The notes under the pieces were generated by a model. That model ran no database searches and was not told the origin of the DNA. It worked only from the letters and a program-made list of their open reading frames with translations. A program made the translations under genes and the position numbers. From the NCBI GenBank assembly GCA_035578905.1, contig JAQJVL010000668.1, forward strand, positions 124,001 to 188,000: a stretch of DNA of 64,000 bases. The letters run 5' to 3'. Numbering within the stretch: the first letter of the stretch is position 1; each line of letters begins with the position of its first letter. Shown piece by piece: positions 34,771 through 47,234 of this stretch. Source of the DNA: Stictocephala bisonia (taxonomy: Eukaryota > Arthropoda > Insecta > Hemiptera > Membracidae).

Positions 34771-35689
34771 AACAATCTTAAAACAAAACATTTAGCAAAC
34801 CAATTTCCCATCCATATTATAAAGTTTTTATTGTTTTGACATACATACACAATATTACAACTCTTACATAAAAAATTCTTAAAGCATTTTTCAATATTTC
34901 AGAAATTAGCACCTAATTTTATTCTTCCGACCTACAGTTAAAATACTAGCACCAGTGTACTGATGGGATCCTTAGAGCTAATTTTAAATTAATAATATTT
35001 CATAAATTAAATTTACAAGAAAGATCCAACGTGTGACAAAATTGATTTTAAGTATTGCTTCTTCAGTTCAGTTCTGTCAGTTTTTCATACACAAAATTTA
35101 TGCAAAAAAACAGCAGGGCTATAGTAATTAAGTCGTCTTAACTACTGTACCATCTAAAAAATATCTTATTTTAAAAACATAATAAATTTTAACTAGTTAA
35201 ATAAAATGCATAAAAATTAATCGTACAACTTAATGATAGTAACAGATACGTTTTAAATACATAAAATAATGATACTATATGAACAAAATAGCATCATAAT
35301 GGAAAACAATAGTGTTAACTTTTTACACCCAACCTATCAACAAAAAAGTTGAACTAATTAAATTAAATTCAAAAATCCATTATATTTAATACCATGTTGC
35401 CAGTGTACACTAAGTGTTTCAAGGCCTTTAACAAGCAAACAACTGCAGCCCGAAACCAGCATGCTGTGGTTGTGATCAACACCTTTCATATGATCAAAAT
35501 GAATACTTCAAAATCAACAAGCGGATGTTGTAAATGAACTGATCTTGTGGAAGATCAATGATAGGTAATTATTAAAACTAGATTATTTTCTCTCCATTTC
35601 AGTTAAAATATCTAAAATAATAATAACTGTTATCTAATAATTTCAAATGACTAAAACTCCTAAAAATTCATCAACATCCATTGATGTTT
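34771..35689. other. AT-rich DNA, nothing recognised
   Basis: No feature seen. Confidence 0.4.
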
Positions 35690-36055
35690 TCGCTTTCACA
35701 GGTCCTTCTACACAACCTCCTCCTTTTTGTCTACCTCTCCAGGTTTCCTCTTCCTACGATTCTCTTTTCTGAATTCCTCTTCTCTCCACATCCATCCACA
35801 TCCTTCCTCTTCGTCATCTTCCTCTTTCTCCAGGGTTATCTTCAGCAATATTTAATTTCCTATCCTCTTTAAATACCCCATCCACTGTGTCAACCTTTCT
35901 GTGTGTCATTCACTGTGATACACAGAAAGGTTGAAAGGTCCCTTATGTGTATCACTTTCAACCTTTCTCTAACTATTTTGATCCTTATCTTAACACTTCT
36001 GCTAAATGTCTCTATTCCTCTTAAAATTCTCATTTCAACTGCCTGATATCTACTT
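35690..36055 (-). pseudogene. Relic of a non-LTR retrotransposon ORF2 C-terminus (second LINE family)
   Basis: The minus strand from ~36047 reads MRILRGIETFSRSVKIRI then IVRERLKV, like the 'MRxLRxIxGxTRxDRIRNExIRExL' block that follows the RT domain in many animal LINEs. After a ~50-bp inverted-repeat stretch, frame-shifted coding continues with RGRMWMDVERRGIQKR and EEETWRGRQK, like the basic 'RGRPxxRWxDxV...DRxxWR' tail. Several stop codons and frame changes are present. This is a different family from LINE-Z. The identification rests on motif memory. Confidence 0.6.
35891..35933. other. 14-bp perfect hairpin inside the LINE relic
   Basis: 'caacctttctgtgt' (35891-35904) and 'acacagaaaggttg' (35920-35933) with a 15-nt loop. 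A third copy 'caacctttct' follows at ~35959. Confidence 0.8.
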
Positions 36056-36123
36056 AAATCACAATTTATCCATATTCACATTTCCACACCATATTATAAG
36101 ATTGATAATACATCTTGTACATA

Positions 36124-36839
36124 CAGTTGAACTCCAATTATCCGAATCAATTGGGACCAGACCCTATTCGGATAATCAAATATTCGGAATAATCAGATTT
36201 TTGTCTAAAAGCCGTCCATTTTATTTAATTGCTGCATGTAAAAAAATGCATGTATGTTGAAATGGGATGTAAAACAATATTTTTAATGAGAATGGATATT
36301 ACATAATTAATTAATTACAATTTAATCATATACTACTGTAGACAAGAGACAATAGACAGAGCTCTTTATTCACATATTCATGGAGAACAATGTTGGCAGC
36401 AATATTACAGTAAATAGTTAATTAATAGGCCTACAGAGTCAATTGATCAATTGACTGTACTATAGTGTGTGTGTATTTACGTACCATCCTGTAAACAAAT
36501 GTTATTGTTTGCCAAAAATCTTAGTTAAATATGCTCTATATGTTTGACAGCAGCCAATTACCAATACATTATCTCTTTCACATTATGTTTCCTAGCAGAA
36601 TTTGAATTTGTTCTTTTAAGACGGTGTTACAATGTACAGTATTTATTGAGGCATATTATGTGTTATTTATTGTGATACATATATGTATGATTTATCTTTC
36701 TAGTCTTTGTTGTTGTATGCTTTTAGGTTTTTTTCAGAACATAATTTAAATTTGAAGATTGCATTTAACGACATACTGAAAGCGATTTGGATAATCAACG
36801 ATTCAGATAGTTGGAGTTCAGGTAATTGGAGTTCCACTG
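36124..36839. mobile_element. 716-bp pogo/Tigger-like non-autonomous element
   Basis: Left tip CAGTTGAACTCCAATTATCC and right tip (reversed) CAGTGGAACTCCAATTACCT are terminal inverted repeats. TA flanks at 36122-36123 and 36840-36841. CAGT(T/G)GAACTCC-type tips with TA duplication are typical of pogo-group Tc1/mariner elements. The interior is AT-rich without transposase motifs. Confidence 0.75.
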
Positions 36840-37555
36840 TATCTTTGTTTCCTTCCCAAGATGTTTCTTTGTTCAAATTCCATATTTTCTATACCAGATT
36901 AAAAAACTGTCCACCCTTTAATATTCTATTTCCCAGGAAGGGCAACTTCATTAAGTAGTGGATTGCCTGTGGAGGTGATGCCAGCAATAATGTGCCCTGG
37001 TACCTGTAAGGCCCTGCAGGACCTCTGAAAAGTGACGGGGCCATGGTGAAGCTATAACAGGACTAGCAAATCGATAGTCGATAAAAAATACTTTCAATGA
37101 TAAACACAGCATCCTTAACATTACGGCTGTCAATTAGTCTTTAATTACATATAGCAAACTTGTAAAATCACAGTAAATAACTTTGTAACGATAATATTAC
37201 ATAAACAAACGCTTTTTTAAGTTGCTTGAAAATGCCACTTTAACGCTTAGAAAAATTATAATTTTGGAAGAGTAATATTGATGGTTAAATGCCCATTCAT
37301 GAAGTAAAGTTGTTCAGATTCTAATTTTAAAAATATGTACCACTAAACAAACTAAATTACATATCTTGCAGCAGTGCAGCCAAGTTGTTTTGGATTTGGT
37401 GTAAGGACTTTTGGTTAATAAACATAGAAAAAAACCAAATCCAAACTTTGAATCCAAGCCGTCTGATTGTTTACAGCAGGTTCACTTTATTAATTGAAAC
37501 AAAGTAATTCATTCAGGAGTATAAAATAGCTAGTTGGATTAACACAGATAATATA
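36840..37555. other. Unassigned DNA
   Basis: 36955-37060 is a GC-richer island with a 60-codon minus-strand frame; no domain or splice context was recognised. Confidence 0.4.
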
Positions 37556-37895
37556 AGGTCAACTTTTATTTAGAAATGATCAATTATTAACAGCCCAACA
37601 GGCAACTAAGGAATATATATGGTTTTATGTGGAATCTGAACCACATAATATTGGTCTGATTTTCAGCTAACTAACTAGCCAGATACTCAGTTCTCTTCCT
37701 TACAAAACATCCGGATCCTGACAAACATCGAGCATGTACACCCCAGACTTCTCCAGTAGTTTCCACATTGATGACAGCCATTGAGCGGATACTGTGTCAG
37801 TGTTAACAGTGCAGAGCATAGAACCTATCACCTATAATATCCACAACATTTTGTCTCCAAGTAGCTGGATTACAACACTGTGCCACTAGTGGTGA
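37556..37895 (-). mobile_element. SINE-1, 3'-truncated
   Basis: Minus-strand head 'gtcaccactagtggcacagt' then 'gttgtaatccagctacttgg' (37894-37855), body 'agaagtctggggtgtacatg' and 'gaagagaactgagtatctgg'. The last ~200 bp of the shared 3' body are absent. Confidence 0.75.
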
Positions 37896-40267
37896 CAGTT
37901 AAGTAAATTATGACTAAATTTGGGGTTGAGTAATGATTCATTTAAGTAATGGAAATGAATTCAGTACTTATACCTTCAGAAAACATAACATCAAGCGCAC
38001 GTACTTAGGAAACAAATGATTTGTTTTGATGACTTTCACGGAGACGAATCAAGAACAAAGAAATAAAGTAATTAGTGGGAAATGGTATTACAAACAATAA
38101 GTGCTCTTGACTTTTAAAAGCCTCTTCCCTTTGTCTGCTCAGAGAACAAAACTGAAATAATAACGTTATTGCTTTTCATCAAACACATATTTAAATTGTA
38201 AATTTCTTTTCAGTCTTTATTTAAGAGAAAAAAGGTTTCTAATTGTGTGTTAAAGATGTTATATTTAAAAATAAGAACAGACTAAATATTTTTGCCCGTC
38301 TATGTTCATTATAAATATCCATCCAAATAAATATAAGTTTTTTAAAGGTTTTAAAATGTGTCGTGTTAGATATTCTTACACAGACTAACCAGGAATAAAA
38401 ATTAACATGTATACACAATTCCTTTGAAAAACACAAAAAACATTGTCACTGAACTAACATAAATTTAGAAATTAAGTCCTAAGAACGACTGAAAATTAAA
38501 TATAAAGCGTGTGTCTTCTTTTTTAGGAAGAAATATTGATAGAATTGGATGTTACTTAACTATAAATACAGTAAATACTATATACATACTTTATAAATTA
38601 TACATTTTATACCCAATATTATAAAATCACTGCAGTCGCAAAACCAAATTTACGATGAAAATATTGAACCATTATCATTGTATGTGTGTATAGGGGGGTG
38701 ATGATTTTACGTACAGTCATCAAAACTAACATAACTAATTTCATGAGACCCTTAGAGTAGACAGACTTCTTGTTGCCATAGCCTATGTTTAAAATAACAG
38801 TTTCCTCTTTCTGAATAAAAATTAATACATTTACATGACCACAGTTGAAATAACAAATTCAAATTGTTAGAAAATGTGCACTGTTAAATAAATTACTATC
38901 ACAGAACCTGAACATAATATGTAAATTATTTATATAAGCCAAACACCAGGATATTAAGATCTGGTTGTTTATTTCACATATATGTTGTCAGCAGCATAAC
39001 ACAGCACTTAGTGAAATGTCCGATTCACTGACCTGTGACAAATGATTCCTAGCAGTGGCACAGAAGACCAAAGTTGTTTTGGAAACGACACTTCATTGTG
39101 TTCTTGGATATAGATTGAACAATTTATTTACTCCAGATACAAAATAAAGAATATTTCACTATTTATAAATCCACTGTGTGATAGATCCTGTCCTATACAC
39201 ATTTGAACTTAAACTTTCCCAAAATTCAATTACATAATATGTATTTAAATTCTACTTCCTCTTCCTGTAATGTTCTATCAAATCAAAATAATTATTACAG
39301 TTATCTAATGCAATATACTTGAGTACATATATAAGTAATTTATTCAAAAAAGAAAAATAATTACCAATAATTTAATAATTGGGATTTCAATAAATCAAAG
39401 AAAGAATAAATATATGTATAAAATAATTATATAATAATTTGACGAAATTAAGAAGTGATTGTTATATAAATGGTTTCATATTTTGGGTATTGAATATTCT
39501 AGAGTCCTTATTGATCCTTGTAATTTATGTTTTGGTAATTTAAATTTGTTAAAGAAATCAGCGGTTATTTTGGTATTTAACTATGAATACTGATTTCATG
39601 CTTTGCTTTAATTTTATTTGATTATTATGTTTGATGTTTACCTGTAATTGGCACAATCTGTTTGATGCATTGTTAGTAAATAAATAAATACATTGATCCT
39701 CACGGTCCAATTAATAATCTTATTATCTATTGCTTCTAAATATGTTTTATAACAATTTTCTGTTTGTTGATATTATTATTTTTCCTTATTGATTTCTTCA
39801 GGTTAATTTTTATTACATAGTTTATTGGTTGGTAATATTCAATTGGAGACAAACTTAAAGATAAACATTTTGAGATGAACTACAACCACCTGAGAGTGGG
39901 TGAATACATGGACCAACATGAAATAAGATAGTTTTCCAACTGTAATATAATTTAATATGTCCTTAAATAAAATATTTGTATAAAATGAAGTTTTACCAAA
40001 AGTGTTTGTAAAGTGGCAAAGTCTAACCAATTTGACATTCTGTTTTCAAAGATTTTTAATTTAATTTTGTCAAACAATAATTCTAATTTAATATAAATTC
40101 TATTACGGTTACTCACTTATTGGGCTTTAAAAATTCTACATCAAACTCGTTCCGAATTGCTTTAAGATCAAAGACAAACAACATTAATTTATTTTCTATA
40201 GTTGAAAGTGTTGATCTTTTATTTTAAAAGTTGGCTAGAGTTCAATTTTTTAAGTTCTATACCTATA
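37896..40267. other. AT-rich DNA, no gene recognised
   Basis: Short frames only. No repeat relationship was recognised over 2.4 kb. Confidence 0.4.
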
Positions 40268-40810
40268 CATGTATATATATTGTATGGTTTGTTGTCAGCT
40301 ACCATTTGTTAATTTTAAAGCTGCGATGTATATTTGGATAAATATCCATAAGTCATGATTATATATTCATTGATAATAAAATGTAAAGTGATCTGTCACA
40401 AAGCTAAGTCCAATCCATCGAGCCATCTAACACCTGCCTCACTGATTCTGTGTATGCTGGCTAATCCCTACGTAAAAGAGCGCAGTGGGCACTCTGTAAC
40501 TATGTGATCCATTGTTTGGACATATTCCCCGCATTCACATGACTGATCCAGTATCAATCCCCATTTATACTTCCAGTATTTGCTGCAAATGTCGGTTTGG
40601 AACCGATTCAAGAGTTAACCTATGAGGAAGGTTCATCCTACCTACAGGTATTGACAAATCGTTAATGAGGAACTTATTTCGTTCATCAAAACTGTTCCAC
40701 GCTACGGCCCAGCTAGTATTGGACGAGAAGTTTGATGTATATGGGGTGTGATGTTGTTCACGTCCAAAGCTATTCTTTAAAGCTGTATGTACACTTTGGG
40801 TAGTTCTCAA
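40268..40810 (-). pseudogene. LINE-Z copy C: ORF2 C-terminus and 3' UTR
   Basis: Minus-strand coding reads WAVAWNSFDERNKFLINDLS then IPVGRMNLPH. After a one-base frame change it reads WKYKWGLILDQSCECGEYVQ then TMDHIVTECPLRSFT, stop, and SEAGVRWLDGLDLAL with the terminal stop. The C-x-C...H...C tail is intact. The 3' UTR repeats that of copy A, ending 'gctgacaacaaaccatacaa'. It reaches further 5' than the other copies, to at least 40760. The family is assigned by the LNR/zinc tail seen in ORF2 proteins. Confidence 0.85.
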
Positions 40811-41447
40811 CGAGCAACAACTCTGGTAGCTGGACTGTCACGATTTTGTGATCTCCCAGCTAAGGTAGCTACCACAAAATTCTATACCTAACACTTAGAA
40901 ACACACTATACATTTTCATTTTTTTTTTAAATAATTGGCAAGATTTCAGTTTAAATTTATTTAGAACAGCTATTTAATACACACAGAAACTTGTGTATTT
41001 TCCAAATCAGTGCAAAATGAGAAGTGCAAAGTATATTTTAGAGTCCTCTCAGGAGGCCGAAGTATGAGATCCACTATTGGAGTAAGGCATGGGTTGAGCT
41101 TCTCTAGTTGCTGTAGGCTGAGACTCACAGTTGTGCAACGTCCACTAACCAGGCTATACTCTTTCGTGTGTGATTGATGGCAGAGATTCTTAAAAAAAGC
41201 TACAGGCAGAGTTCCCTCACTGGCCATACATGCAACTCCCTAGCGACTAGGTGGCACATCCAGAGGTTGATGGTTGTAACCCAAGTGAGTGGTGCTAGTA
41301 AATTATTATTTTCAAACAGATATTTTTTAAGTGGTTTAAAAACCTAGACAAGCTTTTATACGTTATCGTTCATGGTGTTAGCAATAGACTTTATTAGATG
41401 AAATGAAAACTGTTTTTATTTTAGGACAGTGCAGTATTTTCTACCGA
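40811..41447. other. Unassigned DNA with an 85-codon minus-strand frame
   Basis: The frame 41227-40970 (MASEGTLPVAFFKNLCHQSH...) has balanced composition but no recognised motif. It lies just 5' of LINE-Z copy C and may be LINE-derived or an exon; neither can be supported. Confidence 0.3.
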
Positions 41448-41451
41448 TTAA

Positions 41452-42323
41452 GGGTGGTCGATCAAAAATTATTTTTTAAATACTTTTTTAGTGAAATTGT
41501 TATAGAGATTGTTAAAAGCAACCTCATTTAAAAATTGGTGGTATTAAAAATTAGCTTAACAAATATTTACTCTTAGTCATATTTATACTCGGTACAGCAT
41601 GCAGCGCTATTTTGTACCCCACCAATTTTCTGAATTTATCTAAATTGCATACAGTATCTGTTTGACAGATACTCACTAACTTTAACCAATATGATTATCA
41701 AAAATGTTTCTTTGCATACAAAGATATTTACACTTTGAAACCTTAAGGGTGTACGATCGAAAATTAATTTTTAAATTTTTTGAATAAAATTGTTAGTGTC
41801 TATGTAAGTAATAAAAATGTATCACATGAAAAAATTCAAAATAATTTCTCAATGGTGATATGGCTGCCCAAAGTGACTAATTTAGCCTTTTTGGTACATA
41901 ACTCATTAACAAACCTTGTGATATATTTTATTAACATTGTGAGAATATAGTGGACAAAAGGTACTCACCAACCTAGTTCATAGTAAATCTAAAAAAAATA
42001 TGTTTTTTAGTGTTACCAATTATTTTTTAATAAGTGATATTTGTTCAAATTTTGAGTTTAAATTTGTACAATTATCTCTGGCTAAAAAATAGATTAATAA
42101 TAAATAAAAAATTCATTGCTAGAATTTACTAGAAAATCCATAGAAGAATTTATTAGTCGAATTTGCGGGGTAGGGCAGGCGGAGGATATGAGGGGGAGAG
42201 GGGAGGGGAATACATTACTTATTTGTTAGTGAATAAGGATCTTTACTACTCTTAGCAGAAGTTGCGATAAAATCTAGAACTAAACTACTTAAAGCGCTAA
42301 ACTGGGCGCCCAGATGAACACTC
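41452..42323. mobile_element. Possible TTAA-flanked inverted-repeat element
   Basis: TTAA at 41448-41451 and 42324-42327 flank GGGTGGTCGATC (left) and, reversed, GAGTGTTCATCT (right). The left tip with ~60 bp following it recurs internally at ~41745 (TTAAGGGTGTACGATCGAAA). TTAA flanks recall piggyBac-like elements, but the tips match only partly. Confidence 0.35.
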
Positions 42324-42327
42324 TTAA

Positions 42328-44616
42328 ACTACATGGTACGTATCTATAAAGTTTCGATGAATTTGGTAACTATTTGTATATTTTATTACACCTTTTATTT
42401 TTATAATTATGAAAGAACAAAATAATTTTTCAAATCCATAAACAGACATGTAATTTTTTCAACACATTTTATTGTCCAACAATTATTATTTTACTCTTTT
42501 AAATCGATTTAGTGATATAACAAATCTTATTTCATTTTCAAGGGTTCTTCAAAATAACGACCATTAGAGATTGAATATTTACAACACATTAGTTATGCAA
42601 AGTGTAGGGCGCATCTTGAGATCACTATTATCTTGTATGTTGTATCAATTAACAGAAAATGAGAAAAGTAATCCCTAAGAGATGCAATATTCATCAACTT
42701 TTGGAAAATTACAATACCAAAGAGCATTTTAATTTTTCCTGTCTTGTATTTTTCTCAGTTGAAAGGTATGTAAAAACTAATAAGGAGAGGTTTTAAAACC
42801 GTCAGCATCTTTGTTCATACTTACAGTTTTCTCAATATTTTTTTCTAAAATATTTCATGAGAATATATAAATGAAAAAAAATAATCACAAAACCAATAAT
42901 CTGTTTAAAAGAATAACTCTGTCACTTTTTTCGTGCATTGAAGAAATTTTTAAATTTTGAATATGACAATTATGGTTTCCTAAAGCATCACCAGAAAGTG
43001 GATAGCTGTATACAATCTTAACGTCAGCAGGCTAAAGCGTGCTATTTTATTCAACTGTATGGTTCATGTTTATAATTCCAATGTGTTATTATGAAAACTG
43101 AATGATTATTTAAGATCTGATCGAGTGGACCATAAGTTTATATTTCAAGTTTTTCCATTCAAAATCATCAAGAATGCTTAAACTGTAGTTTCACAAATTT
43201 ATTAACTGTAGACAAAATATAAAAATACTTAATTTTTGCAAAAATAATATTTTGGTCCGCTAGAAAAGATCTTCACACCTATCAAATGACACTTCAAGAT
43301 CAGTTTTAAGATACACTTCATCACTATGATACAATCATTATTATAAATCAAATTGTTGAAATAGAAACCCATGTTTTTTGTTTTTCGTGAATTTTTTACA
43401 AGGATAAAATGTCAGCAGAAATTGAATGAATTTTAGATAAAATAGAATAGAGCTAGATTTATTAGCATCTAAATAATACAGTTTTTCATATAATGTTGAA
43501 AAATGTATGGTATATAAAAAATTACTATTTAGTTATTCTTTTCAAAAGAGCAAGTACCTGAACTTTTTGAGGTAGGAAAAAAGAATTACCAATCTAAAAA
43601 CATTTAAAATCTAATTAAATTGTGATAGGAAGTTTACAAAGAGATTCTTTTCTATTATACTGTTAAAATGTAGGATATATTGAATTTGAAACCAGCTGAA
43701 GAACTCTTTAAACCAAAATCACTCCGAGATTAAAATATTTTTATTATATACATACTAGTAAACTTGGCCATGCTTTTCTGTATCTTAATACGATCACTGC
43801 GTTATGTTATCCCGGGTTCTTGTGTCATAGGCTCACATTCACACAGTGATGAAATTCGCATTTAATTCCTTACATGTGTTTGTGATATTTTTCGTTGTAA
43901 TTAACGCATTTTTGCAGGAGTTGAACTCTATGGAAGCATTTTTTTGTGTGTATTTAATAATAATGTAAATCTAACAAGAGATCTATAGCACAATGACATA
44001 TTAGTTATATGTGGTGCGAGACCTATAAACCTCGTCGATCACATGGTAGACTAAACGTCAATATTAGCAAACAGATTGTTAGCTGTTGTTTGAAAAGGTG
44101 GGAGAGTTGTTCCATGTGGTTGCTGAGTCGTCTGTTTATTTACAACATAACCTTAATTTCTCAGCTAGAGTATAATTTATAACAGTACTTCCTTATATGC
44201 GACATGAGATCCCGAGGCCTCGAGCTTATACGCTAAATGCACACCCTGCACAGCACTTATGACGTCAGAAACTTAATAGTTCTAAAACAATAGCCTAGTG
44301 TTCTATCTTTAATTGATAACATGATATTGTGCACAGAACTTCTGTTGCACAACAAGACCTCAGGATCCCGTCCCGCACTAATTGATGGTATGCAACGAGA
44401 CCCCGAGATCGCGTGACGCACAGGATGAATGGCCGAGAAATTATAACAATGCAGTGAACGTGTTAATCATATATTTTAGTTGTCAGAACAATAATGGTTA
44501 ACTGTTTACTTGCTACTATCTGAAAAAAGTAACTTACAACTGTTTTCATAAACAATCACCTCGTTACAGTAATATACTTACGGAATACGATTTGAATATA
44601 ATATACATATAAATCA
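42328..44616. other. AT-rich DNA, no gene recognised
   Basis: 44010-44420 contains four GC-rich blocks of similar wording ('gcgagacctataaacctcgt', 'gacatgagatcccgaggcct', 'acaagacctcaggatcccgt', 'acgagaccccgagatcgcgt') and a hairpin 'gtgcacagaacttctgttgcac' near 44332. Otherwise nothing was recognised. Confidence 0.4.
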
Positions 44617-44800
44617 GCTAGTCACAGTAGCGCTTTTTTTAGCAATGACATTAATTTTCATTTGTGCAATGTAGGCAGATCAAAAAATGCTTGAAAAGTC
44701 CAATTCCCATTTGAAATTGTAGGAACTGAATATACAAAACCACTCTTGTAAATAAATTCAATGTTGTATAAAAATGTCAAGTGAGTCCATTAACAACTTT
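44617..44800. repeat. Rep-C, copy 1
   Basis: Direct relative of 47005-47190: 'tgacattaattttcatttgt', 'caaaaaatgcttgaaaagtc', 'aaccactcttgtaaataaat' and 'tgtcaagtgagtccatt' align. Both copies are followed within 50 bp by a SINE-1 fragment. Confidence 0.7.
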
Positions 44801-44817
44801 ATAGTTTATTTGTGCAT

Positions 44818-45140
44818 AAATGGTTGCCATCAACGTGGACACTAATAGAAAAGTCTGGGGAGTTCATGTTGGATGGTCGTCAACGTTCACATGTTGCGTG
44901 GGGAAGAGAACTGAGTGTCAGTCTTGTCAGTTAGCTGAAAATAAGACTAACATTACGTGGTTCAGATTCTACGTTAAGCTCAAGGTCCCATAGTAGCCCT
45001 GGGCTATTAATAGCTCTTTCTGAGGAACAGTCGACCTCAGTTTGTAACCAGACTACACAGGTCATCTACACTCATCACAGTCATTCATCGCTCATATTCG
45101 CCCATATCTCTACGATCTGCGTCTTAGATGTAAAAATAAA
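44818..45140 (+). mobile_element. SINE-1, head missing
   Basis: Body 'ggttgccatcaacgtggaca', 'aaaagtctggggagttcatg', 'gggaagagaactgagtgtca' and 'ctttctgaggaacagtcgac', ending 'tctacgatctgcgtcttaga' plus a short A-rich tail. The 7SL/tRNA-like head is absent. Confidence 0.8.
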
Positions 45141-46509
45141 ACATACACGAGTTTTATTTGTATATAAATGGATAATTAATTACTAGGAGTTATATTCATG
45201 GTGAGAATGGAAGAGTCACTTTGATTCATTTTTTGCAACTTTTAAAAAATAAAACAAAACCTTAAGGATATTTTTTGTTCATAAAAACTTTAAAGATTTG
45301 AATAATGATTTTAATTTTTTTTTCTTCTAATCATATATAGAAACATAGCTTCCATTCACTATAAATAACCTATACAGTATATGAATAAATAATCTTAAAT
45401 ATTAATGCAATAAAAATTAGTACAGTATAATAAACACAACAATCAAACTATTTTACATAATTTATAAGCATGTAGAACTATTTTTAAACATACTGTAAGT
45501 TAATTTAGTAAGAAAAAAATTTTTTGCAATTACTTAATATTCATATAAAACATATGGTTATAATAACATTTTCCACCTGTAGCTATCACTGATTGAGACG
45601 TATCTATTTACTATATATACTAAATGTAAAGAGATGTTCTTATATTAAATAATTTACAAAAATAGAACAAATATTTTTAAAAAATAAAATAATAATTGAT
45701 ATTAGTGTTAATATTTTTAGTATGTTTGGGGTTTATTGATTGATTTTTTAGTTTACTAATTTTATTTTTTAACTTTTATTAGATTGTATAGGTAAAAAAA
45801 TAGCATTTTCAAAGAAAAGATGTATTCAATAAGGAGCAAAATAGAAACTCTGCTTTTGTCAAACTTAAGAGCTTTTAAGCTTATATAGAAAGTATGAACA
45901 TTGAGCTCGTCACGCTTCTCTAATTTATTTTGTGGAATTTAAAACACGGATAAAAGCAGAATTTCCTCCCTATTGTCAATATCTGTTATTTAATCCACTT
46001 CACCGCTAAAAGCATTATGCAATCCATTAGCTGCGAAACCATTATTGCGTTATTCACTGTTGGTTTGATTGGTTCAAACAATACACTCTTCTTTGTTACT
46101 TATTTCTAACATTGACGTTTTTAAAACACAAAACCTATAAAAGGATAAGTTCGGGAAACTAGAATGTAAGTAATATAGTAATCCAAAACGAAATTTCTTT
46201 ATCAAAAGCTTAAATATTATAATTTATTAATTTATTCTTAATTGCATGTCTATGTTTGCCTTTCAATCATTGCTACACCATTTAACCGATCGTCATAAGA
46301 CTTTGGGAATATATTTTATACAATGGGATTTTTAAGCATGGTTTTAATCACGCTTGACTGTAGGGCTCTACCCACTGGCCTTTTTTAAGTTTCAATAGTA
46401 ATATAATTTAGTTTATTTATTTAACTAATCATCAGCTGTTTAATAAAATGAAAACCTTTTTAATAGACTAAATAGTATAACATTGGGTATTCATAATAAG
46501 GAACATTCG
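45141..46509. other. AT-rich DNA, nothing recognised
   Basis: No coding region or repeat relationship was seen. Confidence 0.4.
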
Positions 46510-46743
46510 AACGCTGATCAATAAGATAAGGGGGAATATACATTTTGAATCAGTGTAGATGAGGAAATGTAGTGTTTGTTACAAAGTGGAGCCAACTAAT
46601 ACTTAGAAAGTGTCATCAATGACAAATTAACAGCCAGTGGTTTCAGCTGATACTTTTAGTATTTGTTATAACTCTGATTAAAATCGAACTGAAAACCTTT
46701 AGCTTATGAGGCTGGTTTTTGACCAACTACACTACGAACGAAT
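46510..46743 (-). mobile_element. SINE-2 with tRNA-Met-like head
   Basis: The minus-strand head carries the A-box 'gtagtgtagttggtc', the segment 'ccagcctcataagctaaagg' with the anticodon-loop wording CTCATAA (CAT at 46708-46706), and the B-box 'agttcgatttta'. Spacing and order match an elongator tRNA-Met. The body continues into the same 3' sequence as 22131-22488. Acceptor-stem pairing is not evident, so this is a tRNA-derived SINE and not a tRNA gene. Confidence 0.8.
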
Positions 46744-46959
46744 TTGTATTATCTACATGTAGAATCTTATACGATGGGATCTGTAGTGGAATCATAAATT
46801 AAACATTAAAAATAATCCTAAAACACATTCTATTTCTATACTCAGAAATGGTGGCATAGTAAATATAATGCATCATTGTTTTAAATATTTGCATAAAAGT
46901 TTTTGCCAATTTAGTGCAAAAATACTCATTTTAAAGATGGCAGCTAACGTGATATGCGA

Positions 46960-46999
46960 GCATGAGACATCGTATCTATAAAAAGCCGATGTCTCATGC
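46960..46999. other. 13-bp perfect hairpin
   Basis: 'gcatgagacatcg' (46960-46972) and 'cgatgtctcatgc' (46987-46999) with a 14-nt loop, just before rep-C copy 2. Confidence 0.85.
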
Positions 47000-47004
47000 T
47001 AGGT

Positions 47005-47190
47005 ACAGGTAACAGTAACACTTTTTCAGCACTGACATTTATTTTCATTTGTGAAATGTCGGTAGGTCAGGAAATGCTTGGAATATCCTGTTCTCATTGA
47101 CAGTCATAGGAACTAAATATATAAAAACACTCTTGTATATAAATGCAATTATGTGTAAACATTTCAAGTGAATCCATTCAATTCTTTCGA
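47005..47190. repeat. Rep-C, copy 2
   Basis: See 44617-44800; same orientation, moderate divergence. Confidence 0.7.
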
Positions 47191-47234
47191 GTGTTGTGTT
47201 CACAAACATACGGAAGTTAGATTTTTATATATAA

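Noticed and set aside
46660..46743. Possible tRNA-Met gene on the minus strand
   Set aside because: A- and B-boxes and the CAT loop are present, but acceptor-stem pairing is not evident and the sequence continues into a shared SINE body.
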